A DNA stretch of 55,526 nt from Burkholderiales bacterium (GCA_021287185.1 JAJTAZ010000004.1:1-55526), one strand, 5' to 3'; positions 33,286 to 41,398 are shown, numbered from the stretch's first letter. The notes: a model not told the origin generated them from the sequence alone. Made by a program: numbers and translations.

Positions 33286-33507
33286 TTACCGCAACTTTAT
33301 GGTCTCAATTTGCAAAGCCTTCATACACTGCATAAAGAATGCAAAACTAAAAGTACCACGGTTAATTTTTGCTGAAACCGCTTGGTAGGTTTCATCTGCA
33401 CCAATTGCCCGTAATTTTTCAGTCAACTGAATGTAATCAACACCATTACGTGCAAGTTCAGCCTTTAAATAATTTGATGCTTGGCTATTCAATTCCGTTC
33501 GCTTCAT
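33286..33507 (-). CDS. DUF6471 small protein, possible regulator
   Basis: 73 residues, RTELNSQASNYLKAELARNGVDYIQLTEKLRAIGADETYQAVSAKINRGTFSFAFFMQCMKALQIE. The LKAEL-R-GV-Y-LTEKL-x-IG...KI-RGTF-FAFF-QC-KAL pattern is that of DUF6471, a helical family that looks like a small helix-turn-helix protein. It is the first gene of the cargo operon and could autoregulate it; no binding is shown. The GAATTAAA repeat near 33553 and 33575 beside the promoter could be its site. Confidence 0.75.
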   Translation of the reverse strand: MKRTELNSQASNYLKAELARNGVDYIQLTEKLRAIGADETYQAVSAKINRGTFSFAFFMQCMKALQIETIKLR

Positions 33508-33539
33508 TTGCCTATCTCCAAATTTCCATTAACGTGCCA

Positions 33540-33568
33540 AGTATAGCAGGATAGAATTAAAACGACAA
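33540..33568 (-). promoter_or_regulatory. Promoter of the cargo operon
   Basis: On the minus strand TTGTCG (33568-33563), 17 bp, then TATACT (33545-33540), with TG one base before the -10 (extended -10). Start would be near 33533, 26 bp before the DUF6471 ATG. Confidence 0.7.
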
Positions 33569-33621
33569 ATTCATCGAATTAAATTCTTTTTTATATGATT
33601 CGCTTTGTTTTTCTATAAAAA

Positions 33622-33630
33622 TGTTATAAT
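33622..33630 (+). promoter_or_regulatory. Extended -10 promoter of the transposase
   Basis: TG-T-TATAAT at 33622-33630, 34 bp before the transposase ATG. The -35 is poor. Confidence 0.55.
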
Positions 33631-33663
33631 AACGACATAAATGAATATTAGAAGGGCGTTATC

Positions 33664-34713
33664 ATGGCACACAAACAACACTTTCTACTCTCAGCTAAAG
33701 CACGCACCTTATCGGTTCGTCAGGTGTGCGAGATGAGCGAAGAGCAAGCCTTTGAGTTGTTCAAAGAAGTACGTTGGGGTTCGGGTGATGTGACGTGTCC
33801 CTGCTGTGGTGTCGTTCGTGCGCATTACTTCGTTCGTGTGCGCAAACAATGGCGGTGCAAAGATTGCGGTCACACATTCTCAGTCACATCAGGCACAATA
33901 TTCGCCAATCACAAACTTCCGCTTAAAGTCTATCTCGCCGCGATTGCCATATTTGCCAATGCAGTTAAAGGCGTGTCTGCGTTGCAGTTGTCGCGTGACT
34001 TGGGTGTGCAGTACAAAACCGCATTCATCATGTCACACAAACTGCGTGAGTCCTTGATGGAACACCGTGATGCGACACAACTGTTCGGTGAGGTTCATGT
34101 TGATGGCGCGTATGTCAACGGCTATATCCGCCCACAGAACAAGAAAGCCGACCGCATAGACCGCCGCCTTACCATCCATCAGAAAGACAGTAAACGCTGT
34201 GTGCTGGTGTTTCGCCAGCGTGCCATAGTCGAGGCATTGGATGGTGTCACAGCGGCGAATGATGGCTCTGTCGGCGCAAACAAGACCATTACCTTTGTGG
34301 TGAAGTCTGAGAACCAAGCCGATGTTAAAATCTTAACTGAGCGCGTGGTACAAACGGGAACAGTCATTCACGCGGATGAGAGTTCAGCGTATGACATTCT
34401 TCACGCCAAATACGACACCAAGCGCGTGAACCATCAGGTTGAGTATCAAACCGATGACGGTATCAATACCAATTTGGCTGAAAGTTACTTCGCACGGTTT
34501 CGCCGTATGCAGTACGGGCAAACACACAAGTTTGGCAATGAGTATTTGGCGAACTATGCCAATGAAGCGGCGTATCGTGAGGACACGCGCCGTTGGTCGA
34601 ATGGAGTGATATTCACCGACATCCTGAGCAAATGCCTTAAAACCAAAACCCACCATGACTGGTGTGGCTATTGGCAAGGCAATAAACGCGGTGCAGAGCG
34701 TTTGGTGGCGTAA
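33664..34713 (+). CDS. IS1595-family transposase
   Basis: 349 residues. The N-terminal zinc ribbon (CPCCGVVRAHYFVRVRKQWRCKDCGHTFSVTSGTIF) and helix-turn-helix (LSRDLGVQYKTAFIMSHKLRE) are followed by an ISXO2-like DDE domain. Catalytic candidates are the Asp in EVHVDGAYVNGY, the Asp in VIHADESSAYDIL, and the N-LAES-FARFRRMQYGQTHK segment. The frame is intact, so the element could be active. This is the only transposase in the 4.55-kb element, and its codon use is richer in G+C than the cargo operon. Confidence 0.92.
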   Translation: MAHKQHFLLSAKARTLSVRQVCEMSEEQAFELFKEVRWGSGDVTCPCCGVVRAHYFVRVRKQWRCKDCGHTFSVTSGTIFANHKLPLKVYLAAIAIFANAVKGVSALQLSRDLGVQYKTAFIMSHKLRESLMEHRDATQLFGEVHVDGAYVNGYIRPQNKKADRIDRRLTIHQKDSKRCVLVFRQRAIVEALDGVTAANDGSVGANKTITFVVKSENQADVKILTERVVQTGTVIHADESSAYDILHAKYDTKRVNHQVEYQTDDGINTNLAESYFARFRRMQYGQTHKFGNEYLANYANEAAYREDTRRWSNGVIFTDILSKCLKTKTHHDWCGYWQGNKRGAERLVA

Positions 34714-34723
34714 CTATCAAAGC

Positions 34724-34740
34724 ATTTAGCCACGCTAAAT
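34724..34740. terminator. Small hairpin between transposase and passenger gene
   Basis: ATTTAGC (34724-34730) and GCTAAAT (34734-34740) form a 7-bp stem between two convergent genes. There is no T tract; it may be a weak bidirectional terminator. Confidence 0.35.
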
Positions 34741-35171
34741 CATGCAATGCACCAGTGCAGTATTCCATCGTTACTATCACTCAGCATAACCACTCCTTTG
34801 CGCTCAAGTCGTCGCAGGACGTTTAGAATGTTTTTCTGAATCAATGCAACGGTGTTGGTTTCAATCTCAAACCCTTTACACTTGATGATGGCATCTGTCA
34901 TTTGTCGGCTGGTCATGGCTTTGCCGTGTTCACGCATCACTCCCAATACAAAGCGTTGTGCTTCACCATGAGCAAACAGGGCATTGCGTGTGTTTGTACG
35001 CGTGGCGCGGATGGTGCGTAGGTCAAATTCAGGTGAAAATACCTTGATGGTGCGGTCGAGGTGGTGCAGTACCTGTTTCAAGTCTTTTATTTCGGCTAAT
35101 CTTGATATGATTTGCCCGTCTATCTCTGCGCGTTTAGTGACTAAACCCGATACGATGTGTGTCTGTCCCAT
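34740..35171 (-). CDS. Probable IS1595 passenger protein, winged-helix-like
   Basis: 143 residues from the ATG at 35171 (MGQTHIVSGLVTKRAEIDGQI). A coiled-coil N-terminus (SRLAEIKDLKQVLHHLDRTIKVFSPEFDLRTIR) is followed by a helix-turn-helix-like C-terminus (HGEAQRFVLGVMREHGKAMTSRQMTDAII...NILNVLRRLERKGVVMLSD). Similar small proteins are, to my recollection, common in proteobacteria and often near IS1595-type transposases. Its place directly behind the transposase and inside the right end supports a passenger. The function is unknown. Confidence 0.7.
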   Translation of the reverse strand: MGQTHIVSGLVTKRAEIDGQIISRLAEIKDLKQVLHHLDRTIKVFSPEFDLRTIRATRTNTRNALFAHGEAQRFVLGVMREHGKAMTSRQMTDAIIKCKGFEIETNTVALIQKNILNVLRRLERKGVVMLSDSNDGILHWCIA

Positions 35172-35219
35172 GAAATATCCCCAGTTCAATAATGATTGGG
35201 GATTTTATGTGTTCAGGGT

Positions 35220-35248
35220 TTGCATGTCTTGTGCGCTTGCTACATAAT
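35220..35248 (+). promoter_or_regulatory. Outward-facing promoter in the right transposon end
   Basis: TTGCAT (35220-35225), 17 bp, then CATAAT (35243-35248), which lies inside the right inverted repeat. It points out of the element towards the OmpA-family gene at 35340. Confidence 0.4.
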
Positions 35249-35252
35249 ATCG
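35232..35252 (-). repeat. Right terminal inverted repeat
   Basis: Read on the minus strand: CGATATTATGTAGCA-AG-CGCA, matching the left end at 19 of 21 positions. Confidence 0.85.
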
Positions 35253-35260
35253 GAGATTTG
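35253..35260. repeat. Right target-site duplication of the transposon
   Basis: GAGATTTG, identical to 30694-30701, immediately outside the right inverted repeat. Confidence 0.85.
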
Positions 35261-35339
35261 CTCTTTGATATCTCGGGCGTTTGATTACCTCAATCATTCC
35301 ATGCTGTTTTATTTTTGGTTTTTTCTGAAAGGGTTAATC

Positions 35340-36557
35340 ATGTCTTTAAATTTATTGGATTTAGCCAAATCATCCTTGGCTCCAATTTTATTATCCAAAG
35401 CAGGCGCTTTGTTCGGGTTAGACAATCACGTTGCGTCAAAGTCTTTGGATGCGATTTTTCCAACACTGTTATCTGGAATTTTAAATCAGTCATCTACCCC
35501 GCAAGGCGCCTCAGGTTTGCTCAATGCCATTAAGGATCCGAGTGTTGATGCCAACATTCTGCATAACTTACCCAACGTACTGGCCAGCGAATCAGGTGTG
35601 CACTCATTGGGCGCACAAGGTGGAAAAATTTTAGGCTTACTGTTTGGCGACAAAGTCAACGGTCTTGGCGAACAAATGGCGCACATCGCAGGGGCGCCCG
35701 CTGAAGCAGTCACAGGCATTAAAGGCTTAACCGCCTTGGTCGCGCCCGCTTTGTTCGGTATGCTGAAAAACCAAGTCGTCACCAATAATTTGAATGCCAA
35801 TGGCTTTAGTAACTTATTGGCCAATCAAGTGCCTCATCTGCAAAAATCCCTGCCTGCGCAAATTGCCGATTGGTTGGGTTGGGGCTCGGTCGCTGGCTTT
35901 TTTGGCGGTTTGGCTTCTAAATTCGGGGGTGCTTTGGGCGATCTAACCTCTGGTACATTGGGTGTTGCAAGTGCGGTGGGGGGTGCAGCCGCAGCGGGTG
36001 GAAAATCGGCTTTGGGTTTCTTAAAATGGTTATTGCCTCTCTTGGTTTTAGGCGCGATCGCTTTGTGGGCTCTGAAATCATGCTCTGGTACACCCACCGC
36101 ACCAACCGTAAGCACCGCACCCGTGGTGAATGCAGCGTCTAATGCAGCCTCCAGCGCTGCGAATACTGTCAGCAACGCAGGTACTGCAGCAGTGGGTGCT
36201 GTCAAAAACATCGCCAGTGACGTTGCCAGCGTCTTTGTTGAAAACGGTGTGGTGAAATTCTACTTTGCCTCAGGCAAATCTGATTTGGCAAAAGACGCCA
36301 ATACCGCTTTGACAGATATTGTTAAAGGTGTTCAAGCGGGTCAAAAAGTCGTGATTTCTGGTTACCACGACAGCACAGGCAATGCCGCACAAAATGCCGC
36401 TTTGGCGAAAAAACGTGCTGAAAATGTTCGTGATGCCTTGATCGCTTTGGGTGTTTCTGCGGACAAAGTAGAATTGAAAAAACCAGAAACCACCCAAGGT
36501 GGCGGTACGGGTGACAATCCTGAAGCACGCCGTGTGGAAGTTCAATTGGTCAAATAA
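35340..36557 (+). CDS. DUF937-OmpA fusion envelope protein
   Basis: 405 residues from the ATG at 35340 (ribosome site AAAGGG). Residues 1-200 are a DUF937-type domain (MSLNLLDLAKSSLAPILLSKAGALFGLD, LPTLLSGILNQSS, LVAPALFGMLKNQV). A Gly/Ala-rich stretch and one membrane helix (LKWLLPLLVLGAIALWAL) follow, then an Ala/Thr/Val-rich linker. The C-terminal OmpA domain (VKFYFASGKSDLAKDANTALTDIV, VVISGYHDSTGNAAQNAALAKKRAENVRDALIALGV, DNPEARRVEVQL) binds peptidoglycan. It probably tethers the inner membrane to the cell wall. Upstream codons to 35196 cross the transposon end and are rejected. Confidence 0.88.
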   Translation: MSLNLLDLAKSSLAPILLSKAGALFGLDNHVASKSLDAIFPTLLSGILNQSSTPQGASGLLNAIKDPSVDANILHNLPNVLASESGVHSLGAQGGKILGLLFGDKVNGLGEQMAHIAGAPAEAVTGIKGLTALVAPALFGMLKNQVVTNNLNANGFSNLLANQVPHLQKSLPAQIADWLGWGSVAGFFGGLASKFGGALGDLTSGTLGVASAVGGAAAAGGKSALGFLKWLLPLLVLGAIALWALKSCSGTPTAPTVSTAPVVNAASNAASSAANTVSNAGTAAVGAVKNIASDVASVFVENGVVKFYFASGKSDLAKDANTALTDIVKGVQAGQKVVISGYHDSTGNAAQNAALAKKRAENVRDALIALGVSADKVELKKPETTQGGGTGDNPEARRVEVQLVK

Positions 36558-36582
36558 TTAACGTCCCATCATCATGCGTAAA

Positions 36583-36612
36583 AAAATGGAGCAGTTATCT
36601 GCTCCATTTTTT
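36583..36612 (+). terminator. Rho-independent terminator after the OmpA-family gene
   Basis: A 12-bp stem, AAAATGGAGCAG (36583-36594) with CTGCTCCATTTT (36599-36610), followed by further T residues. It can also act on the convergent ctpA transcript. Confidence 0.88.
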
Positions 36613-36643
36613 GTGTTGCATGCAAAACGCATCGCCTTACCAT

Positions 36644-38074
36644 TTAAGGGCTGACTGTTGCATGTTGTTTTTTCGATATCTGTACGGTTTGCCCTTTGAG
36701 CTGATTGATGGCTTGTTGCAATGGGAAATCATTGGCACTGCCATACTTAAAGACAGGCTCATTGGGGTCTTTTTTCGGCTCATCTTCTTCTTTTGCCCAA
36801 TCTTCCCAAACATCGCGCTTCTTGTCCACCGCCACGCCACTGTCATTTGACAAATGATTCGGCAAATCCGATTCACGCGAGTAGTGTCCATTGCGTCCAT
36901 CGGCAAAATCATCTACAAACACATCTGGAATCACACCACGCGCTTGCAAAGAGGTTCCTTTGGGGGTGTAGTAACGCGCAATCGTGAGTTTCATCCCCGT
37001 TTTGCCTTGCTTGTCCAAAGGTATCACTTGTTGTACCGAGCCTTTGCCAAAAGTTTGTCCGCCCATGATGGTGGCACGTTTGTAGTCCTGCAACGCGCCC
37101 GCGACAATTTCAGATGCAGAAGCCGAACCGCCATTCACCAACACCACCATAGGCACTGTTTTGTAGATTTCTGGCATTTGAGCGAGGAAATCACCCACCC
37201 CACGCGCATAGTCAGATGGATTGGTTTTGTATTCACGCGCATCCGCATTGGCACCACGCGACGTCACCACCACTTGATCTCGGGGTAAAAACGCGGCGGT
37301 CACGCCGATTGCGGTATCCAAAGAACCACCTGGATCATTGCGCAAATCCAACACCAACCCTTTGAGTGGCCCCTTGTCACTCAATTCCTTCAGTTTATTG
37401 ACGAAGTCTTTGAGTGTCGGCTCTTGGAACTGTGTGATGCGCACCCACGCATAGCCAGGTTCAATGACATTGCCTTTAACACTTTGGGCTTTAATCACGG
37501 CGCGGGTGATGCTCTTAATGATCGGTTTGGATTCACCTGTGCGCACAATCGCAATTTTAACCACACTGCCTTCAGCCCCACGCAGTTTAGACACCGCTTC
37601 AGACAAACCCTTCATTTCGCTCACAGACTGTCCATCAATGGAGACGATTAAATCACCTGCCAAAACCCCTGCTTTGTATGCAGGCGTGTCCTCAATCGGT
37701 GCGACCACCAATACACCACCACCTTTACCTGGCTGAACTTCCAAACCCACACCAGAAAACTTGCCTGAGATGCCCTCACGCAAATCTTTAAACTCTTTCT
37801 CATCAAAGTACGCAGAATGTGGATCCAACTCTTTGACCATGCCTGAAATGGCATTGGCAATCAAGTCTTTATCCGAGACCTCATCCACATAGTTGTTTTT
37901 AATCATGGAGAGTACTTGTGAGAATTTTTGTACATCCTCAATCGGAAGTGTGGACACCGCGTCTTTTTTATCTGCGTAGGCAGTTAAGCCCAAACTCAAC
38001 AAAACACCCGCAACGGCACCACTCAGAACCAAACCTGCTTTTTTCATAGATTGAACCATTTCTTTAATCGACAT
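36644..38074 (-). CDS. ctpA: Carboxy-terminal processing protease, S41 family
   Basis: 476 residues. A membrane anchor (MKKAGLVLSGAVAGVLLSLGLTAYA) is followed by the N-terminal helical region, a PDZ domain (GVGLEVQPGKGGGVLVVAPIEDTPAYKAGVLAGDLIVSIDG), and the protease core with catalytic Ser in NGGSASASEIVAGALQDY and Lys in GQTFGKGSVQQ. It cleaves periplasmic proteins from their C-termini, for example cell-wall hydrolases. The ATG at 38074 follows GAAGG; a TTG at 38089 opens the frame but is less likely. It lies downstream of gpmA on the same strand, as in other Burkholderiales. Confidence 0.93.
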   Translation of the reverse strand: MSIKEMVQSMKKAGLVLSGAVAGVLLSLGLTAYADKKDAVSTLPIEDVQKFSQVLSMIKNNYVDEVSDKDLIANAISGMVKELDPHSAYFDEKEFKDLREGISGKFSGVGLEVQPGKGGGVLVVAPIEDTPAYKAGVLAGDLIVSIDGQSVSEMKGLSEAVSKLRGAEGSVVKIAIVRTGESKPIIKSITRAVIKAQSVKGNVIEPGYAWVRITQFQEPTLKDFVNKLKELSDKGPLKGLVLDLRNDPGGSLDTAIGVTAAFLPRDQVVVTSRGANADAREYKTNPSDYARGVGDFLAQMPEIYKTVPMVVLVNGGSASASEIVAGALQDYKRATIMGGQTFGKGSVQQVIPLDKQGKTGMKLTIARYYTPKGTSLQARGVIPDVFVDDFADGRNGHYSRESDLPNHLSNDSGVAVDKKRDVWEDWAKEEDEPKKDPNEPVFKYGSANDFPLQQAINQLKGQTVQISKKQHATVSP

Positions 38075-38246
38075 TGAAAGAGCCTTCAATTGTTTATGTC
38101 CATTGTCGTCTTACGACCCACGACATGTCACAGCACCAATGAACACAAGCCATTGTAAACAATGACTTGTGAAATAAGTTTGGTGAGTTTAACTCAATTT
38201 TATGTACAAAATGCGATTGCAAGGCAAACACATGCGTACAACAGAC

Positions 38247-38993
38247 TTATTTGGCTTTCCCTTGATTCGCCACCGCAGCAATCGCTGCAGCAATCGCATC
38301 GGCATCACCCAAGTAATAACTGCGAATGGGTTTAAAATTTTCATCCAATTCGTATACCAAAGGTTGCGCCGTTGGAATGTTAAGTTTAACGATGTCATCA
38401 TCACTGATGTTGTCCAAATGCTTGACCAATGAACGCAAACTATTGCCATGCGCGGCAATCACCACTTTTTTCCCAGACTTGATTGCGGGCACAATGGTAT
38501 TTTCCCAGTATGGCACTACACGCGCCACAGTATCTTTCAGACATTCTGTTAAAGGCAACTGTTCGCGAGGCACATGGGCGTAACGTGGGTCTTTGGCAGG
38601 GTTCATGTCGCTGCCCTCATCCAAAGGATTGGGCGCAATCGCGTAAGCGCGTCGCCAAATCAAAACCTGCTCATCACCATACTGCGCCGCTGTTTCCGCT
38701 TTGTTCAACCCTTGCAAAGCACCATAATGACGCTCATTCAAACGCCAATCGGGTTGCACAGGGATGTATGCTTGATCCATTTCATCAAGCACGCCCCACA
38801 ATGTGTGAATCGCGCGCTTGAGCACAGAGGTAAACGCCAAATCAAACTTAAAGCCCGCTTCTTTGAGCAATTTGCCCGCACGAACCGCTTCTGCGCGACC
38901 GTTTTCGGTCAAGTCCACATCCACCCAACCTGTGAAACGGTTGTCTAAATTCCATTGGCTTTCGCCGTGTCGAAACAACACCACTTGATACAT
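38247..38993 (-). CDS. gpmA: 2,3-bisphosphoglycerate-dependent phosphoglycerate mutase
   Basis: 248 residues. It interconverts 3- and 2-phosphoglycerate in glycolysis. The phosphohistidine motif [10 protein letters not shown] is at the N-terminus. [31 protein letters not shown] and the second catalytic His in [17 protein letters not shown] are all present, and the length is the normal 248. The ribosome site is AAGGAG. It is divergent from rhodanese-grxC-secB-gpsA, a typical betaproteobacterial arrangement. Confidence 0.97.
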   Translation of the reverse strand: MYQVVLFRHGESQWNLDNRFTGWVDVDLTENGRAEAVRAGKLLKEAGFKFDLAFTSVLKRAIHTLWGVLDEMDQAYIPVQPDWRLNERHYGALQGLNKAETAAQYGDEQVLIWRRAYAIAPNPLDEGSDMNPAKDPRYAHVPREQLPLTECLKDTVARVVPYWENTIVPAIKSGKKVVIAAHGNSLRSLVKHLDNISDDDIVKLNIPTAQPLVYELDENFKPIRSYYLGDADAIAAAIAAVANQGKAK

Positions 38994-39069
38994 AACCCAC
39001 TCCTTAACAATAAAAAAATCATTTGCTCGTGCGAGCGCTTTGCGCCCATGCTGTCGTATTTGATTGTGG

Positions 39070-39098
39070 ATGACGCAAAATACATTCTATTTTATAAT
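39070..39098 (+). promoter_or_regulatory. Promoter of the rhodanese-grxC-secB-gpsA operon
   Basis: ATGACG (39070-39075), 17 bp, then a consensus TATAAT (39093-39098). The leader to the GTG start is about 75 nt. Confidence 0.5.
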
Positions 39099-39178
39099 GC
39101 CACCTCCATGCGGTGTTAGAATGGCATTGCACTTGACATTTTACCGCAAACAGCATTTATACCTTAGGAAATTTAACT

Positions 39179-39592
39179 GTGAACTTTTTTTTAGAACCGA
39201 CCAATTTTGCGTTGTTGGCGATTGCAATCATTTCAGGGCTCATGCTGCTACAACCTTTGGTGATAAAAGGCAACGCCAAACACGTCAGCGCGACTGAAGC
39301 GACACAAATGATTAATCACCAAAAAGCGCAAATCATCGATGTGCGTACAGAGCAAGAGTTTGCACAAGGCCATATTCGCCAATCAAAATCGTTGCCGCTG
39401 CAATCCTTGCCATCTCTTTTGACCAACGCCAAACTCAAACAAGACAAGCCTGTGCTCATCGTCTGCGCCAGTGGTATGCGGGCACGCCGTGCTGCTGCCG
39501 TATTGACTAAAGAGGGTTTTACGGACGTCGCTATTCTGGACGGTGGACTGAAAACTTGGCTGGATGCTCAACTTCCCTTGGTTAAAGGTTAA
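39179..39592 (+). CDS. Membrane-anchored rhodanese
   Basis: 137 residues with a GTG start (AGGAA upstream at 39167-39171). An N-terminal membrane helix (NFALLAIAIISGLMLLQPLVI) precedes a single rhodanese domain (SATEATQMINHQKAQIIDVRTEQEFAQGHIRQSKSLPLQSL) with the catalytic Cys96 in VCASGMRARRAA. Such proteins move sulfane sulfur; the exact acceptor is unknown. It starts a conserved four-gene run, with grxC four bases downstream. Confidence 0.9.
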   Translation: MNFFLEPTNFALLAIAIISGLMLLQPLVIKGNAKHVSATEATQMINHQKAQIIDVRTEQEFAQGHIRQSKSLPLQSLPSLLTNAKLKQDKPVLIVCASGMRARRAAAVLTKEGFTDVAILDGGLKTWLDAQLPLVKG

Positions 39593-39595
39593 ATC

Positions 39596-39856
39596 ATGCA
39601 ATCTGTTTTAATGTACACCTCTGGATTTTGCCCCTACTGTGTGCGCGCCGAGATGCTGTTAAAGCAACGCGGTGTCACAGAAATTGAGAAAATTTTTGTG
39701 GACAAAACCGAAGGTGCGCGCGAAGAAATGATGGCGCGCACGGGTCGGCGCACCGTTCCGCAAATTTACATTGGCGATACCCACGTAGGGGGCTGCGACG
39801 ATCTCATTGCTTTGGATCGCGCCAACCAACTCATCCCCCTGCTGAATCTTGAGTAA
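39596..39856 (+). CDS. grxC: Glutaredoxin 3
   Basis: 86 residues, MQSVLMYTSGFCPYCVRAEMLLKQRG, with the dithiol active site C12-P-Y-C15, the cis-Pro TVPQIYIGDTHVGGCDDL motif and the usual GrxC length. It reduces disulfides and glutathione mixed disulfides in the cytoplasm. It lies between the rhodanese and secB genes. Confidence 0.95.
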   Translation: MQSVLMYTSGFCPYCVRAEMLLKQRGVTEIEKIFVDKTEGAREEMMARTGRRTVPQIYIGDTHVGGCDDLIALDRANQLIPLLNLE

Positions 39857-39931
39857 TTTCGAGGCGTTGTTGCCTTTCACAACAACCTACGAGCCACCCT
39901 ATTTATCACAAACACAACCGAAGGATTGACC

Positions 39932-40396
39932 ATGGCTGAATCAAATCAAACAGAGCAACACACCGAACAACCGACATTTGACATTCGTCGCGTGTACCTC
40001 AAAGATGCGTCTTTGGAAATTCCCAACGCACCTGAAATTTTTTTGGAAGCCAACGAACCCAAAGTGCACATTGAAGTGTCCATAGAAAATCAGACCCTTG
40101 GCAACGATGCCTATGACGTCACCGTTAGCGTCACCGCCACCGCCACCATTGAAGAGAAAACCTTTTTCTTGGTTGAAGCCAAACAAGCGGGCGTTTTTGA
40201 GATGTCCCACATTCCTGAAGAACAACTGGAAAAAATCCTCAACATCGTTTGTCCATCCATGTTGTTCCCTTACTTGCGCGCCAATGTCACCGACTTACTG
40301 ACCCGCGCAACCCTGCCGCCTCTATATTTGGCCGAAATCAATTTTGAACAATTGTACCAATCACAATTGGATCAAGCCAACGCAACCAAGCAGTAA
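39932..40396 (+). CDS. secB: Protein-export chaperone SecB
   Basis: 154 residues. FDIRRVYLKDASLEIPNAPEIFLE is the SecB opening, followed by the beta strands (VHIEVSIENQTLGNDAYDVTVSVTATATIEEKTFFLVEAKQAGVFEM) and the ILNIVCPSMLFPYLRANVTDLLTRATLPPLYLAEINFEQLY region that forms the tetramer and contacts SecA. It holds preproteins unfolded for Sec export. The ATG at 39932 follows AAGGA; the TTG at 39926 is too close. Confidence 0.96.
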   Translation: MAESNQTEQHTEQPTFDIRRVYLKDASLEIPNAPEIFLEANEPKVHIEVSIENQTLGNDAYDVTVSVTATATIEEKTFFLVEAKQAGVFEMSHIPEEQLEKILNIVCPSMLFPYLRANVTDLLTRATLPPLYLAEINFEQLYQSQLDQANATKQ

Positions 40397-40402
40397 ACCC
40401 GT

Positions 40403-41398
40403 ATGAAAATCGCCGTTCTCGGTGCAGGGGCTTGGGGCAGTGCGCTTGCCTCAGCGCTGTCTGCGTGTGCACACCAAGTGACCCTGTGGGGGCGCGAGGC
40501 AAAGGTTATGGCCGAACTTCGTGCCACACGCATCAATACGCAGTTTTTACCTGAGATTGAACTGAACCCCGAGCTGCGCTACAGCGATCATTTACACGAC
40601 ACACTGGACGCGCATCGCGCGCCCGATGATGTGCTCATCATCGCCACCCCCATTTCAGGCTTGCGTGAAACTGCGCAAAAAATCACCGCACATCCCACCC
40701 AAGCCGCCGTGCTTTGGTTGTGCAAAGGCGTAGAGCGCACAACCCTGCAATTTCCGCATCAAGTGGTCGGCAGCATCCTGCACCCACAAACCCCATTTGG
40801 TGTGCTCTCAGGCCCCTCATTTGCACAAGAAGTCGCACGCGGCTTGCCCTGTGCTTTGGTGTTGGCTTCTGAGTTTGCCCATTTGGATTTGGCTTTTGTA
40901 CAAAAACTCTCCAGTCAAAATCTGCGCATTTACCACAGCACCGACGTCATCGGCGTCGAACTCGGCGGCGCGCTCAAAAACGTGCTGGCCATAGCAGCGG
41001 GTATCAGCGATGGCTTGCAATTGGGTATGAATGCACGCGCCGCCTTGCTCACGCGCGGCATTGCTGAGATGCGCCGCTTTGCCAGTGCCCTGGGTGCAAA
41101 CGCCGATACCATCAGCGGCTTAACGGGCGTGGGGGACTTGATTCTCACAGCAACGGGCAATTTATCGCGCAATCGCACGGTGGGTTTACAATTGGCACAG
41201 GGACGAACCTTGGATGAAATTTCTGCGAATTTGGGGCATGTGGCCGAAGGGGCCTTGTGCGCCAATGCCATGTTGCAAATCGCCAACGCCCACAACATCA
41301 AAGCACCGATTACCCAAGGAGTGTGCGCCATACTGGACGGTGTACCCACACGAACCGTTTTGGAACAACTGTTACTCAGAGAAGCGGTGCGTGAATAA
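40403..41398 (+). CDS. gpsA: Glycerol-3-phosphate dehydrogenase [NAD(P)+]
   Basis: 331 residues. MKIAVLGAGAWGSALA is the nucleotide-binding loop. ICG-type ATPISGLRE, LCKGVE, GVLSGPSFAQEVARGLP, the catalytic Lys in GGALKNVLAIAAGISDGL, and GLTGVGDLILTATG...SRNRTVG for substrate binding all follow in order. It makes sn-glycerol-3-phosphate for phospholipids. It starts 6 bp after secB. Confidence 0.96.
   Translation: MKIAVLGAGAWGSALASALSACAHQVTLWGREAKVMAELRATRINTQFLPEIELNPELRYSDHLHDTLDAHRAPDDVLIIATPISGLRETAQKITAHPTQAAVLWLCKGVERTTLQFPHQVVGSILHPQTPFGVLSGPSFAQEVARGLPCALVLASEFAHLDLAFVQKLSSQNLRIYHSTDVIGVELGGALKNVLAIAAGISDGLQLGMNARAALLTRGIAEMRRFASALGANADTISGLTGVGDLILTATGNLSRNRTVGLQLAQGRTLDEISANLGHVAEGALCANAMLQIANAHNIKAPITQGVCAILDGVPTRTVLEQLLLREAVRE

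Larger units (their letters stand above)
30702..35252. mobile_element. 4.55-kb IS1595-type transposon carrying a PAAR/amidase/immunity cassette
   Basis: The ends are inverted repeats sharing the 15-bp core CGATATTATGTAGCA, then two differing bases, then CGCA (30702-30722 and, inverted, 35232-35252). They are flanked by the perfect 8-bp direct repeat GAGATTTG. Inside are one IS1595-family transposase (33664-34713), a probable passenger gene (34740-35171), a five-gene minus-strand operon (31269-33507) and a membrane protein gene near the left end. No copy of the ends occurs around the transposase alone, so the whole 4.55 kb appears to be one unit. The cargo is more A+T-rich than the transposase and the host genes, which suggests it was acquired. 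Confidence 0.88.

Noticed and set aside
33590-34740. A smaller IS1595 element bounded close to the transposase
   Set aside because: I looked for inverted repeats just outside the transposase gene and found only weak similarity (ATGATT). The clear ends with a target duplication are at 30702 and 35252.
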